This document shows, in pieces, positions 1 through 7,584 of a stretch of 64,000 nucleotides of DNA. Each line of letters starts with the position of its first letter. Within the stretch, counting starts at the first letter, position 1. Made by a program: the position numbers and the translations under genes. A model generated the notes under the pieces. It searched no databases, was not told the origin of the DNA, and saw nothing but the letters and a program-made list of their open reading frames with translations. Origin of the DNA: Verrucomicrobiia bacterium (lineage in GTDB: Bacteria; Verrucomicrobiota; Verrucomicrobiia; Limisphaerales; JAEYXS01); the NCBI GenBank assembly GCA_036405135.1, contig DASWYF010000048.1, forward strand, positions 62,001 to 126,000, written 5' to 3'.

Positions 1-414
1 GGTGCGTTCATTGATCCTCACACCATTGAGCAGATCCAGGCTTTCATCCAAAACGGCGGCGATCTCGCCACCCTCACAGGGCCTCACGCCGATCATATCC
101 GGAACACCATCGCTGCATTGCAACAATACAAGCCCGAGTTGCTCGCTGCCAAAACCGTGAGCGTGGAACAAATCGAGATCGCCTACCTCCTCGGTAACGC
201 GGAGCTGAACAAATACATCGTCTCCATCAGCATCGGTGCCGTCTTCTTCGGAGCGAACACCTACATCGGCAACGGTCCAAATTTCATGGTCAAAGCCATC
301 GCGGATCAGCAAAAGGTCCACACCCCGAGTTTCCTCGGCTACGTCTTCAAATACAGCCTGCCCATCATGTTCCCGATGCTGCTGATCGTCTGGTTTTTCT
401 TTTTTCGGAAATGA
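1..414 (+). CDS. Ion (probably Na+/H+) antiporter, C-terminal part
   Basis: The frame is open from the first base of the window and ends at a TGA after 137 residues, so the N-terminus lies outside. The visible part has a polar stretch, then a hydrophobic stretch with the run GANTYIGNGPNFMVKAIA, then a last membrane segment that ends FPMLLIVWFFFF just before the stop. The N-G-P-N motif next to a re-entrant-like glycine-rich segment is typical of the ion-transporter superfamily, which includes NhaD-type and pfam07399-type putative sodium:proton antiporters. The role in sodium or proton exchange across the inner membrane is inferred from that resemblance. A different anion or citrate carrier of the same superfamily cannot be excluded from the tail alone. 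Confidence 0.7.
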   Translation, partial: GAFIDPHTIEQIQAFIQNGGDLATLTGPHADHIRNTIAALQQYKPELLAAKTVSVEQIEIAYLLGNAELNKYIVSISIGAVFFGANTYIGNGPNFMVKAIADQQKVHTPSFLGYVFKYSLPIMFPMLLIVWFFFFRK

Positions 415-494
415 CCGCATTTACCCCCTGGATGAGTTGTCAGATTGCACACTAAGTGCAAAGTGCTCTATCATCCCGCTTGCAAACTCCTCAG

Positions 495-517
495 TTAATG
501 ATACTGAGTCTCATTAA
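495..517. promoter_or_regulatory. Fur-box-like palindrome before the AraC regulator
   Basis: A 23-bp near-perfect inverted repeat: arms TTAATGA and TCATTAA around a TACTGAGTC centre, with one mismatched base pair besides the central base. It ends 11 bp before the ATG at 529. AT-rich interrupted palindromes with TGA.A/T.TCA half sites are the usual look of Fur operators. Position and symmetry are seen directly; the identity of the bound protein is inferred. Confidence 0.5.
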
Positions 518-528
518 CGAAATCGTTG

Positions 529-1503
529 ATGGCTAAGAACGGTACCAGCGCCAGTGAAGGAAATCCCGCCAAGGGAGGCCCTGTCGTGTTTGCCGAAGCC
601 ACCGCATGGCGGCCTGTAGGTTCAGGTTGGCAACCGCTCTTCGGCAGCTTCCAAGGCCTTGGTTTCAGTGTAGAATGGCATGATTTCACTAACAAAGAGG
701 AACTGGACTGGTCTGCTAGTTTTCATCCGGATTGCATAGAGCTTTGCTTGAACTTGAGCGGCGAAGGTTTCGTCGAAGGCGGGGGTACGCGCTCTGACAT
801 CGCACCCCTGAGCGTGGCGTTTTACCGGCAAGGTGAGGAGAGATTGATCGGTCGTCGTCTGGCCGGACAGCAACATCAGTTCCTTACAATTGAATTTTCC
901 CGCACGTTCCTGCAAACGCACTTGGATGCTTTGGGGAAAAAATTGCATCCGCTCGTGCGGGCGTTCGTGGATGGCAAACCTTCACCTGTCGGTCCTGCCT
1001 TTCCGCAGCGGCTCACAGCGGCGCAGCAACAACTCGTGGAAGTCTTGCGCCAGCCGCCCGTCTTCGCTGCCGCGCAACCGCTCTGGTATCAGTGCAAGGT
1101 GCTGGAGATGGCGCTCACATTCTTCATGCAAGTGGTGGAGGAAAAAGAGCAGCCTGCCTCGCGTCAAAGCCGTACTGCGCAAGAACGCGTGGAGCAAGTC
1201 ATCTTCCTGTTACGCCAAGATTTGTGCGAGCCGCCTTCGCTCGAAGAACTCGGCAAGAAAATCGGCTGCAGCCCATTCTATCTCAGCCGCACTTTCTCCC
1301 AGGTCACCAGCCAGACCATCCCGCAATATCTCCGCCGTCTGCGCATGGAGAAGGCCGCAGAACTCCTGCAATCCGGTGAATACAACGTGACCGAGGCAGC
1401 GATGGAAGTGGGCTACAACAGCCCCAGCCATTTCAGCCAGGCCTTCCACGAAACCTACGGCTGCTGCCCGGGTCTTTATCCCCTCGGCGCCCGCCGCAAG
1501 TAG
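529..1503 (+). CDS. AraC-family transcriptional regulator
   Basis: A 324-residue cytoplasmic transcription factor. Residues about 25-140 form a sensory domain rich in beta strands. Residues about 220-320 hold the AraC double helix-turn-helix: the first around PSLEELGKKIGCSPFYLSRTF, the second ending in the family signature GYNSPSHFSQAFHETYG near 296-311. The N-terminal domain, with a WSASFHPDC...NLSGEG stretch, recalls PchR-type siderophore-responsive regulators, but ligand binding cannot be read from sequence. An upstream TTG at 526 is directly followed by the ATG at 529, which was preferred. The Fur-like palindrome 12 bp upstream suggests iron control of the regulator itself. Possible targets are the small genes downstream on the same strand. 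AraC membership is certain, the signal is not. Confidence 0.88.
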   Translation: MAKNGTSASEGNPAKGGPVVFAEATAWRPVGSGWQPLFGSFQGLGFSVEWHDFTNKEELDWSASFHPDCIELCLNLSGEGFVEGGGTRSDIAPLSVAFYRQGEERLIGRRLAGQQHQFLTIEFSRTFLQTHLDALGKKLHPLVRAFVDGKPSPVGPAFPQRLTAAQQQLVEVLRQPPVFAAAQPLWYQCKVLEMALTFFMQVVEEKEQPASRQSRTAQERVEQVIFLLRQDLCEPPSLEELGKKIGCSPFYLSRTFSQVTSQTIPQYLRRLRMEKAAELLQSGEYNVTEAAMEVGYNSPSHFSQAFHETYGCCPGLYPLGARRK

Positions 1504-1509
1504 CGGAGC

Positions 1510-1552
1510 GTGCCCGCCTGCCCCGTACCAGTAGGTCGGGGTCCTCGGGCAC
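1510..1552. repeat. Stem-loop with GTGCCCG/CGGGCAC arms
   Basis: Outer arms GTGCCCG (1510-1516) and CGGGCAC (1546-1552) enclose inner arms CCCCG (1521-1525) and CGGGG (1537-1541). It lies just after the stop of the AraC gene but has no T-run, so it is not a classical terminator. Confidence 0.5.
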
Positions 1553-1662
1553 AGCAACTTTCATTAGCAAAGGCGGCTCACTTATCGCCTGAATCTCCGC
1601 GCGAAACCTCTTTGCGTCTGCCTCAACAATTCTGAAAGCCGACTAAACCATTTCACCTTGCT

Positions 1663-1679
1663 GTGCCCGGGACGGGCAC
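1663..1679. repeat. Second GTGCCCG/CGGGCAC hairpin
   Basis: A perfect 7-bp stem with a GGA loop, using the same arm sequence as the stem-loop at 1510-1552. The gene-free stretch 1504-1758 otherwise shows nothing recognisable. Confidence 0.5.
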
Positions 1680-1758
1680 TCTCCACCCCGCAACCTCCCG
1701 ACGATTTTTGTCAACGCCGGGGCAGCGCGTTTTCCCCTGATGCGCTTTCTTATGTCTC

Positions 1759-2067
1759 ATGTATTGCGTCAATCTGAATACCGGTGAGACGACCTTCCGC
1801 ACCGTCCGGCCCAAGGCCGGACATGTGGAACTCGTCGTCATGCCGGAGCATCAACCCTCCCTGCGCGTAGGCATGGAACTGCGCGATGGCGTCTGGGAGA
1901 CAGAAACGCATCTGCCCGCCGGCTGGCTCTTCTACGCCTTCGAAGTCGATGGCCGTCTCGACTGGGATCGCGACGCCAGCCGCCTTCGCACCCGCAGTGG
2001 CACGCGTTGTAGCCTTGCTCTCATCGCCTCGGTGAAACGTAAAACCCTCAACCCCGTTCTCGCATGA
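1759..2067 (+). CDS. Small CBM48/isoamylase-early-set-like protein
   Basis: A 102-residue protein without signal peptide. Its layout, with V-E-L-V-V followed about 30 residues later by the segment HLPAGWLFYAFEVDGRLDWD, matches the immunoglobulin-like glycogen-recognition fold of AMPK-beta and isoamylase N-termini (LPpGxYxYkFxVDG..WxxD). That fold normally binds alpha-glucans or acts as a protein-protein module; here it stands alone with no catalytic domain. The stop codon overlaps the ATG of the next gene (ATGA), so the two are probably translationally coupled. An overlapping ATG at 1752 leads only to a short closed frame and was rejected. Assignment rests on the pattern alone. Confidence 0.55.
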   Translation: MYCVNLNTGETTFRTVRPKAGHVELVVMPEHQPSLRVGMELRDGVWETETHLPAGWLFYAFEVDGRLDWDRDASRLRTRSGTRCSLALIASVKRKTLNPVLA

Positions 2068-2456
2068 AAAATGATGACTCCCTTTTCCTCGCTGAAACAT
2101 TGCCGCAGACCATCATGACTGCTCTGGGCGAAACACCCAAGCGCCTCATCTTTCGCAACGATTGCGTCCAACTTGTGCTAGTAGGCTTGCGCGCGGGTCA
2201 GGAGTTGAAAGAGTTCTCCCCCGGCGCGCCTTTGCTCATGGTCGTGACGTATGGGCGAGTGGCTGTCCGCACCGGCAACCGCACGTACAAACTGCTGGAA
2301 GGCGAACAATACCAGGTGCTGCCTTCAGGCAGTTACGAAGTGCGCGCACTGGACACTACCGACCTTCTCTTCTTCATCCCCGCCAGACAGCAGACGCAAG
2401 CCGCCTTGCCCGCGACGTTCACTGCGCATCCGGAGCCAGTGCTCGCCGCCGCGTGA
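2064..2456 (+). CDS. Cupin-like small beta-barrel protein
   Basis: A 130-residue cytoplasmic protein, coupled by a 4-base overlap to the preceding CBM48-like gene. Residues about 28-110 alternate short hydrophobic strands with glycines (VLVGLRAGQELKEF, GRVAVRTGNRTYKLLEGEQYQVLPSGSYEVRALD), the typical run of a cupin-2 barrel. The histidines that usually bind metal in enzymatic cupins are absent from this barrel, so a sensing or binding role is more likely than catalysis. Position downstream of the AraC regulator suggests it may belong to the same response. No specific function can be named. Confidence 0.6.
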   Translation: MKNDDSLFLAETLPQTIMTALGETPKRLIFRNDCVQLVLVGLRAGQELKEFSPGAPLLMVVTYGRVAVRTGNRTYKLLEGEQYQVLPSGSYEVRALDTTDLLFFIPARQQTQAALPATFTAHPEPVLAAA

Positions 2457-2699
2457 TATGGCGGCATAGGTCGGCTGCGGTGCTAGCCACCGTCGCATGA
2501 GAGTTCCACTCGGGCTTTCAGGGCAACGAATTGAAGCGGAACTTTACTGTCGCAGATGTCTGTTGCCACAATCGAGAGAACCCCGATGCCCATGGCCAAA
2601 TGCTGTAGTGAAAAACACTTTTTAGAAGGGTGAACACAATTCATCATTCTCGGCATAAACCGTTTGCGCTCCGCCTGTTCCTCCCGCATCTTCCTGCGC

Positions 2700-3077
2700 A
2701 TGCCGACATTGATCGCCCACCCGGCCCGCATCAAAGCAGCGGGAAATCGCCCCAAGATCATCGAGGAATTTATCGGTAATGTGAATTCGCAGGAATCCCG
2801 TCTCAGCATCGCCCGCATGATGAGTCTCTCCGGCTGGACTGAGCCCGGCCAGACACCGGAGTTCGATGAATTCACCATCGTGCTGAAAGGCATGCTGCGC
2901 GTGCTGCACAAGGATGGATACATCGATGTCACCGCCGGACAGGCGGTTATCACCAAAGCGGGTGAATGGGTGCAATACAGCACGCCGGGAGCAGAGGGTG
3001 CGGAGTATATCGCTGTATGTCTGCCAGGCTTTACGCCGAATAGCGTCCACCGCGATCCGCCGGAAACGACCGCATAG
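2700..3077 (+). CDS. Cupin-domain protein
   Basis: A 125-residue protein if translation starts at the ATG at 2700; a TTG at 2664 would add 12 unconvincing residues. Residues about 30-110 form a single cupin barrel: a strand with SLSGWTEPGQTPEFDEFTIVLKG, then GYIDVTAGQAVITKAGEWVQYS and an ending AEYIAVCLPGFTPNSVHRD. The motif E-F-D-E-F...G replaces the usual G(X)5HXH(X)3-4E(X)6G, so some metal ligands are acidic; this resembles EutQ-like and other non-oxygenase cupins. It stands alone 64 bp before a glycosyltransferase on the same strand. Substrate unknown. Confidence 0.65.
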   Translation: MPTLIAHPARIKAAGNRPKIIEEFIGNVNSQESRLSIARMMSLSGWTEPGQTPEFDEFTIVLKGMLRVLHKDGYIDVTAGQAVITKAGEWVQYSTPGAEGAEYIAVCLPGFTPNSVHRDPPETTA

Positions 3078-3141
3078 GCAGTCTTCCTGCAAAGTGCATT
3101 CTGCCACTGGACACACGCCTCTCAGCGGATAAATTGGGCGC

Positions 3142-4452
3142 GTGAACATCGTGCAGATCACACCGGGTGCCGGTGGCATGTATTGCGGAAATTGTTTCCG
3201 CGATAACGCCATGGTGGCTGCCTGGCGGAAGCAGGGGCATAACACCCTGATGATCCCGCTCTATCTGCCGATGACGCTGGATGAGGAGGATCAGAGCAAA
3301 GGTGTGCCGACCTTCTTCAACGGCGTGAACGTCTATCTGGAGCAGCAATCCGCCTGGTATCGCAGTGCCCCGAAGTGGCTACACAAAATCCTCGCTTCGC
3401 CCATTCTTTTGAAGCTGGCTTCCGGCCGGGCGGCCAAGACGCAAGCGACGGATGTGGTGGACATCGCCATCTCCATGCTCAAGGGAGAAGAAGGCAATCA
3501 GGCGCGCGAACTGGAAGAACTTATCGCCTACCTAAAGCCACAGAACCACCCGGATGCCATCAGCCTTTCCAATGCTATGCTCATCGGCCTCGCGCGCCGT
3601 ATGAAGCAAGAGCTTAAATCTTCGGTGGTCTGCATGTTGCAGGGCGAGGATGCGTTCATTGATTCCATGCCGGAAGAAGGCAGCAACGCCATGTGGCGAT
3701 TGCTGGCGGAGCGCGCCAAGGAAGTGGACTTGTTCATCGCGCCGAGCCGTTATTTCGGCGAGCGAATGATGGCGAAGATGCAGATCCCGGCGAATAAATT
3801 GAAGGTCGTTTACAATGGCATCAACCTCGCAGGCTATCCGACGACTGTGCCGCCGATCAGCACAAATACGGCACCCGTCATCGGTTTTTTCGCCCGCATG
3901 TGCAAGGACAAGGGGCTGGATTCCGTGGTGGAGGCGTTTCTTTCGCTCAAGCAGCGCAATCGTGTTCCGGGATTGAAACTCAAAATCGGCGGTGGTTGTG
4001 GACCTTCTGATGAACCGTTCGTTGAACAATTGAAAATGCGGTTACAGCGGGCGGGTTTCATTGGTGATGTCTCGTTCCACCCAAATCTGAGCCGTGAGGA
4101 GAAACTGGAATTTTTCCAAGGGCTCAGCGTTTTCACCGTGCCTGCACTTTATGGTGAGGCATTCGGTCTGTATGTGATCGAGTCATTGGCTTCTGGTGTT
4201 CCTGTGGTGCAGCCTCGCGTGGCGTCTTTTCCAGAACTGGTCGAGACGACTGGCGGCGGTGCGCTGTATGAGCCGGGCAGTCCCGGTGCGCTGGCCAATG
4301 CACTGGAAGCGACGCTCATCGATACACGGCATCTGCGCACGATGGCCGAGACGGGGCATAGGATGGTGCATTCGCGCTTTAGTATCGAGTCCATGGCGGA
4401 GCATATGGCCAAGGCGTTTGCGGAGTTGAAGCAACCAACCGTTTCGCGCTAA
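3142..4452 (+). CDS. GT4-family glycosyltransferase
   Basis: A 436-residue enzyme expected to transfer a sugar from a nucleotide-sugar donor at the cytoplasmic side of the membrane. The N-terminal Rossmann domain starts with ITPGAGGMYCGNCFRDN (residues 6-22), a motif of a subgroup of GT4 enzymes. The C-terminal domain begins near PVIGFFARMCKDKGLD (246-260) and carries the donor-binding E-x7-E stretch EAFGLYVIESLASG (339-352), ending with the GALYEPGSPGALANAL segment common in GT4. No signal peptide or clear membrane helix. The start is a GTG at 3142; it fits the position of the first strand. The thioesterase gene follows 12 bp later, so the two may be co-transcribed. Acceptor not predictable. 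Confidence 0.88.
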   Translation: MNIVQITPGAGGMYCGNCFRDNAMVAAWRKQGHNTLMIPLYLPMTLDEEDQSKGVPTFFNGVNVYLEQQSAWYRSAPKWLHKILASPILLKLASGRAAKTQATDVVDIAISMLKGEEGNQARELEELIAYLKPQNHPDAISLSNAMLIGLARRMKQELKSSVVCMLQGEDAFIDSMPEEGSNAMWRLLAERAKEVDLFIAPSRYFGERMMAKMQIPANKLKVVYNGINLAGYPTTVPPISTNTAPVIGFFARMCKDKGLDSVVEAFLSLKQRNRVPGLKLKIGGGCGPSDEPFVEQLKMRLQRAGFIGDVSFHPNLSREEKLEFFQGLSVFTVPALYGEAFGLYVIESLASGVPVVQPRVASFPELVETTGGGALYEPGSPGALANALEATLIDTRHLRTMAETGHRMVHSRFSIESMAEHMAKAFAELKQPTVSR

Positions 4453-4464
4453 GTTTATCTCACC

Positions 4465-4923
4465 ATGCCATACGAATTCAAAGTCGTCCGCCGGGTGGAG
4501 TTCTCCGAGACGGACATGGCGGGGATCGTCCACTACTCGAATTTCTTCCGCTACATGGAGACGGCGGAGCACGCCTTCTTCCGCTCGCTGGGCTACTCCA
4601 TTGTCACCAACCAGGTGACCCCGCACGTCGGCTGGCCGCGCGTGCATGCCTCGTGTGATTACAAGCAACCGTTACGTTTTGAGGATGAGGTGGAGATCCA
4701 TCTGCTCGTGTGCGAGAAACGGAGCAAGGCGATCAGCTATTTATTTAGGTTCGTGAAATTGAATGGCGGGCATCCCGGCGAAGTCGCCCGCGGCAAACTG
4801 ACCGTGGTGTGTGTCACGCGCGATGAACATGGCAAGATGGGTGCGACCAACATCCCTGAAGAGATCGCGAGCAAGATCGAAGTGGCACCGTCGGAGCTGT
4901 TGAACAAGCCCGTGCTAAACTAA
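4465..4923 (+). CDS. Acyl-CoA thioesterase, hotdog fold (YbgC/4HBT type)
   Basis: A 152-residue cytoplasmic protein, the usual length for single-domain 4-hydroxybenzoyl-CoA-type thioesterases. The catalytic signature appears as SETDMAGIVHYSNFFRYME at residues 14-32, with the Asp at 17 as the expected catalytic residue. It would hydrolyse acyl-CoA or acyl-ACP esters to free acid and CoA. The remaining strands (EIHLLVCEKRSKAISYLFRF, GKLTVVCV) complete the hotdog fold. It lies 12 bp after the glycosyltransferase on the same strand and ends at a hairpin terminator. Chain-length preference and pathway cannot be inferred. Confidence 0.88.
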   Translation: MPYEFKVVRRVEFSETDMAGIVHYSNFFRYMETAEHAFFRSLGYSIVTNQVTPHVGWPRVHASCDYKQPLRFEDEVEIHLLVCEKRSKAISYLFRFVKLNGGHPGEVARGKLTVVCVTRDEHGKMGATNIPEEIASKIEVAPSELLNKPVLN

Positions 4924-4958
4924 AAAGCGTGAGGTGTTCATGGAACACACTCACGCTT
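4917..4958 (-). terminator. Hairpin terminator between convergent genes
   Basis: Stem AAGCGTGAG (4925-4933) / CTCACGCTT (4950-4958), continued by an inner GTGTTC/GAACAC stem with ATG loop and one bulged base. On the minus strand it is followed by a TTTTTAGTTTAG tract, fitting termination downstream of the gene at 4982-6058; the plus-strand side lacks a T-run but may still stop readthrough. Confidence 0.75.
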
Positions 4959-4981
4959 CTAAAACTAATTTCTAGCCGCGA

Positions 4982-6058
4982 TTACTTCTTCGCCTTCGGA
5001 GCGGCCGGAGTCATCTGGCAGCTCTGGTCATGCGGAACAGCTTCACCCACTTTATCCACCGGGTGCGTGTACAGATAACGCCACACAGGTTCGTGGATGT
5101 ATTTGCCAGCAGCATCTTTCACCGCCGAACCGCCGGGTGTCACGGAGCCGTGAGCCTTGTCCGCATTGCCTTTCACGTCCGCAGCGGTGATGAGGCGGCG
5201 TGAATTACCATAAGGTGCAGCGACTTTATCGACATCCACAATCGGGCCGAACTTTTGCAGGCCGATGAGTTCCCACGAACGGCAGTAGTGATCACCCGTC
5301 CAGCCCCCATCCAGCACGTGGCTGAAACCGAAGTAACGGTTTTCCGGCGTGGCGGAGGGCAATCCTTGCCACGTCTCCAATTGGTCACGCGGTCCGCAGA
5401 GCATCACCACACGATCCACTTTCACCTGTTTGGCGAAACGGGCGGCAGACGTCGCTCCATGAGACGCACCGGAAATGATGACGCGATCCCAGCGCAAACC
5501 TTTCTTGTCATCGGTGAGGAAATATTCCCAGCCGCCTTGCGGATTCTGTTTCGTGAGCCAGGTCACAAATTGGAACGACCGCTCCATCATGCCGTCCGGT
5601 TTCGGGATGTCCACGAGCGGGCTGACGTTCTCACCGGTCAAGGCTTCGAGACGGATATGGCCTAGCAACTGGCCGTCATTGCCCGGAGACATGTTGCCGA
5701 ATTTGCCGAACCAGCCATTCGCGTAATGCACCTGAATGGCATGCAGGCCGTAGCTGTTCAGGCGGTCGAAGAGCTGGCCGTTATGGCCCATGAGCCAGAT
5801 GACGAGCTTGCCCTGCGGCTTCACGCGCGTATCCACCGAGGCCTTCTCGGTATCAGCCGGCTTGCCATCTTTCTCGAAAAGAAAGCTGATCTCGGGATGA
5901 GCCTTGGCACGAGGATCGATCTGGCTCGCGCGGGCGGTGAAGTCATAACGCTTCGGCGTGGGATCTTTGAAAGCAAGCGGAGCATCCGCAGCGGAAACGT
6001 GGCTGACGACAGCGCCAGCGAGAGCGAAACAAAACGCAGAGAGACGGGCGAATTTCAT
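4982..6058 (-). CDS. Secreted alpha/beta-hydrolase-like protein
   Basis: A 358-residue protein with an N-terminal signal peptide ending near VVSHVSA-A (residues 1-24). A nucleophile elbow G-A-S-H-G sits at 197-201 after a hydrophobic strand (RVIISGASHGATSAARF), and a central strand KLVIWLMGHNG precedes it, as expected of an alpha/beta hydrolase with Ser199 as nucleophile. The C-terminal part contains DHYCRSWELIGL and a His-containing DKAHGSV segment. It resembles the uncharacterised BPSS1187-type hydrolase-like family, but this is from memory and the substrate is unknown. It is the last gene of a minus-strand run and ends at a hairpin. Confidence 0.7.
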   Translation of the reverse strand: MKFARLSAFCFALAGAVVSHVSAADAPLAFKDPTPKRYDFTARASQIDPRAKAHPEISFLFEKDGKPADTEKASVDTRVKPQGKLVIWLMGHNGQLFDRLNSYGLHAIQVHYANGWFGKFGNMSPGNDGQLLGHIRLEALTGENVSPLVDIPKPDGMMERSFQFVTWLTKQNPQGGWEYFLTDDKKGLRWDRVIISGASHGATSAARFAKQVKVDRVVMLCGPRDQLETWQGLPSATPENRYFGFSHVLDGGWTGDHYCRSWELIGLQKFGPIVDVDKVAAPYGNSRRLITAADVKGNADKAHGSVTPGGSAVKDAAGKYIHEPVWRYLYTHPVDKVGEAVPHDQSCQMTPAAPKAKK

Positions 6059-6132
6059 ATGGGAGAATTGTTACTACATGCTTTACCGATGAACACTTGA
6101 AAATTGGACTAATCTAAACGGACAGGGCTTCA

Positions 6133-6729
6133 TTATTCTTTCGGCAACCACTGGATCGCATCTGCGATCACATACTTTCCTTCCGTGCCTTCATTGGAGA
6201 TGCGCACCCAGCCGTTGGTCCCGGCCTTGAAACGGAATGTGCCCAGCGTAGTGAAGAGCTTGTCATGTTCGGAAGGTGTTTGCTCATTCACGCGGATGAG
6301 CTTTTCGCCATCTGCGTGATGGATGGTCACGGGAGCATTTGTGGCGCGACGGATGTTGTAGCAATGCGCGAGGCGCACTTCGTAGAGGCCATCCTTGGCC
6401 AAGTTTGGCGTGAAGGTCACGGACTTCTCGCCTTTGCCGGTGTTTTGGTCATGCAGATAACCGAGACCTACGTAGGGCGGCGTGTGGGTGGAGTATTGCC
6501 ATTTGCCGACAAGGGTAGCACTAGTGTCATCCACGACGATACCGGGCAAGGTGGCTGGATCGGCGACGATGAAAGGAACTAGCACGGGGTTATCGACTTC
6601 ACCTGCGGCATGTGTGTTTGGAAGGGCGGCCGGATGCGGTTTGAGCTTGTTGACAGCGGGGGCAGCCAAGACCACCACGGGGATCAATGCGGTGATGAGG
6701 ATGAAGCGCGTGGATAGTTTGTAGCGCAT
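6133..6729 (-). CDS. Exported golvesin/xanthan-lyase C-terminal-like domain protein
   Basis: A 198-residue protein. Residues about 5-25 are a signal peptide or membrane anchor (ITALIPVVVLAAPA). The rest is a beta-sandwich of the golvesin C-terminal/Xly CBD-like type: IVVDDTSATLVGKWQ at the start, a central GLYEVRLAHCYNIRRATNAPVTI, and the closing YVIADAIQWLP. Such domains usually sit on secreted polysaccharide-active enzymes or amidases and are thought to bind carbohydrate; here it stands alone. Its gene starts 25 bp after the sigma-factor gene on the same strand, so the two are probably one transcript. Binding partner unknown. Confidence 0.7.
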   Translation of the reverse strand: MRYKLSTRFILITALIPVVVLAAPAVNKLKPHPAALPNTHAAGEVDNPVLVPFIVADPATLPGIVVDDTSATLVGKWQYSTHTPPYVGLGYLHDQNTGKGEKSVTFTPNLAKDGLYEVRLAHCYNIRRATNAPVTIHHADGEKLIRVNEQTPSEHDKLFTTLGTFRFKAGTNGWVRISNEGTEGKYVIADAIQWLPKE

Positions 6730-6754
6730 GGGTTTTGCGTAAATGAAAATGGCG

Positions 6755-7501
6755 TCAACTTAGTGCCGTGAACAGATGTCGTAATTCTTCTTCCACTTCC
6801 GCGGGGGAATCGACGGTTTCAGCGATCTCCGCGCGCAGCAATTCGCGATAGCGCTGGCGCAGGCGATGGACGGTCACCTTCACGTTGCTTTCGGTCATGC
6901 CCATTTGCGTGGCAAGCTCGGTGTAAGGCACGGAAGCGCGATCGCCGAGCAGGCAGACTTTCAAGGACTCGAACTGCTTTCCTTTTCCGGCAGCGATCTG
7001 CTCTTCCTGCAAGCGAAGCAGGACACGATCAAGCAAGAGCATCGCCCACCGGCGTTCATAGATCTTGTCTGCGGAGATGACATCGCGGGGTTCGAGGCTG
7101 TAGCGGGTCTCGGCATCATGCGCATCCAGATGGATGATCTCTTTGCCGCCACCACGCTTTTGGGCGCGAGCCTTATCCCATTCGTTCGCGAGAAAGTGTT
7201 TCAGTGAGGCGAGCAGGAAGGAGCGAAAGCGGCCTTTGTCCCGGTTCACCGCCGAGAGATAATTTTTCTCCAGCAAACGGGCGAAGAACTCTTGGGTGAG
7301 GTCTTGGGCATCATGGGCGTTGTGGCCTTGCCGCCGCACGTACGCGTAGAGCGGATACCAATAGGCCTGACACAATTGCGCGAGTGCCTCGCCTGAACGC
7401 GGCGATGCCGAACCTGCGGCCATGACGACGCTCCAGCGCGTAGTGGCGAACTCACGGGCGGCTCCGAGTACCGTCTCGGCTTTGTCATGCGTGCTGGTCA
7501 T
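6755..7501 (-). CDS. Sigma-70 family RNA polymerase sigma factor (ECF-like)
   Basis: A 248-residue sigma factor with region 2 and region 4 only. It opens with FATTRWSVVMAAG, a hallmark of a sigma subgroup abundant in planctomycetes and verrucomicrobia. Region 2 includes LCQAYWYPLYAYVRRQGH...DAQDLTQEFFARLLEK (about residues 43-80); region 4 includes PYTELATQMGMTESNVKVTVHRLRQRYRELL (about 196-226) with the helix-turn-helix. It would direct core RNA polymerase to a set of promoters. No anti-sigma factor gene is adjacent: the downstream gene encodes a golvesin-like exported protein, so control of activity is not evident. Confidence in the family is high, targets are unknown. Confidence 0.9.
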   Translation of the reverse strand: MTSTHDKAETVLGAAREFATTRWSVVMAAGSASPRSGEALAQLCQAYWYPLYAYVRRQGHNAHDAQDLTQEFFARLLEKNYLSAVNRDKGRFRSFLLASLKHFLANEWDKARAQKRGGGKEIIHLDAHDAETRYSLEPRDVISADKIYERRWAMLLLDRVLLRLQEEQIAAGKGKQFESLKVCLLGDRASVPYTELATQMGMTESNVKVTVHRLRQRYRELLRAEIAETVDSPAEVEEELRHLFTALS

Positions 7502-7584
7502 GGGTCCGTTAGTGATGCCGACGTGAGGTGCCTCTAACTGTATCAGATTGAAACAAGAGCCTCGTCACCTCGGCTGCTACGAAT

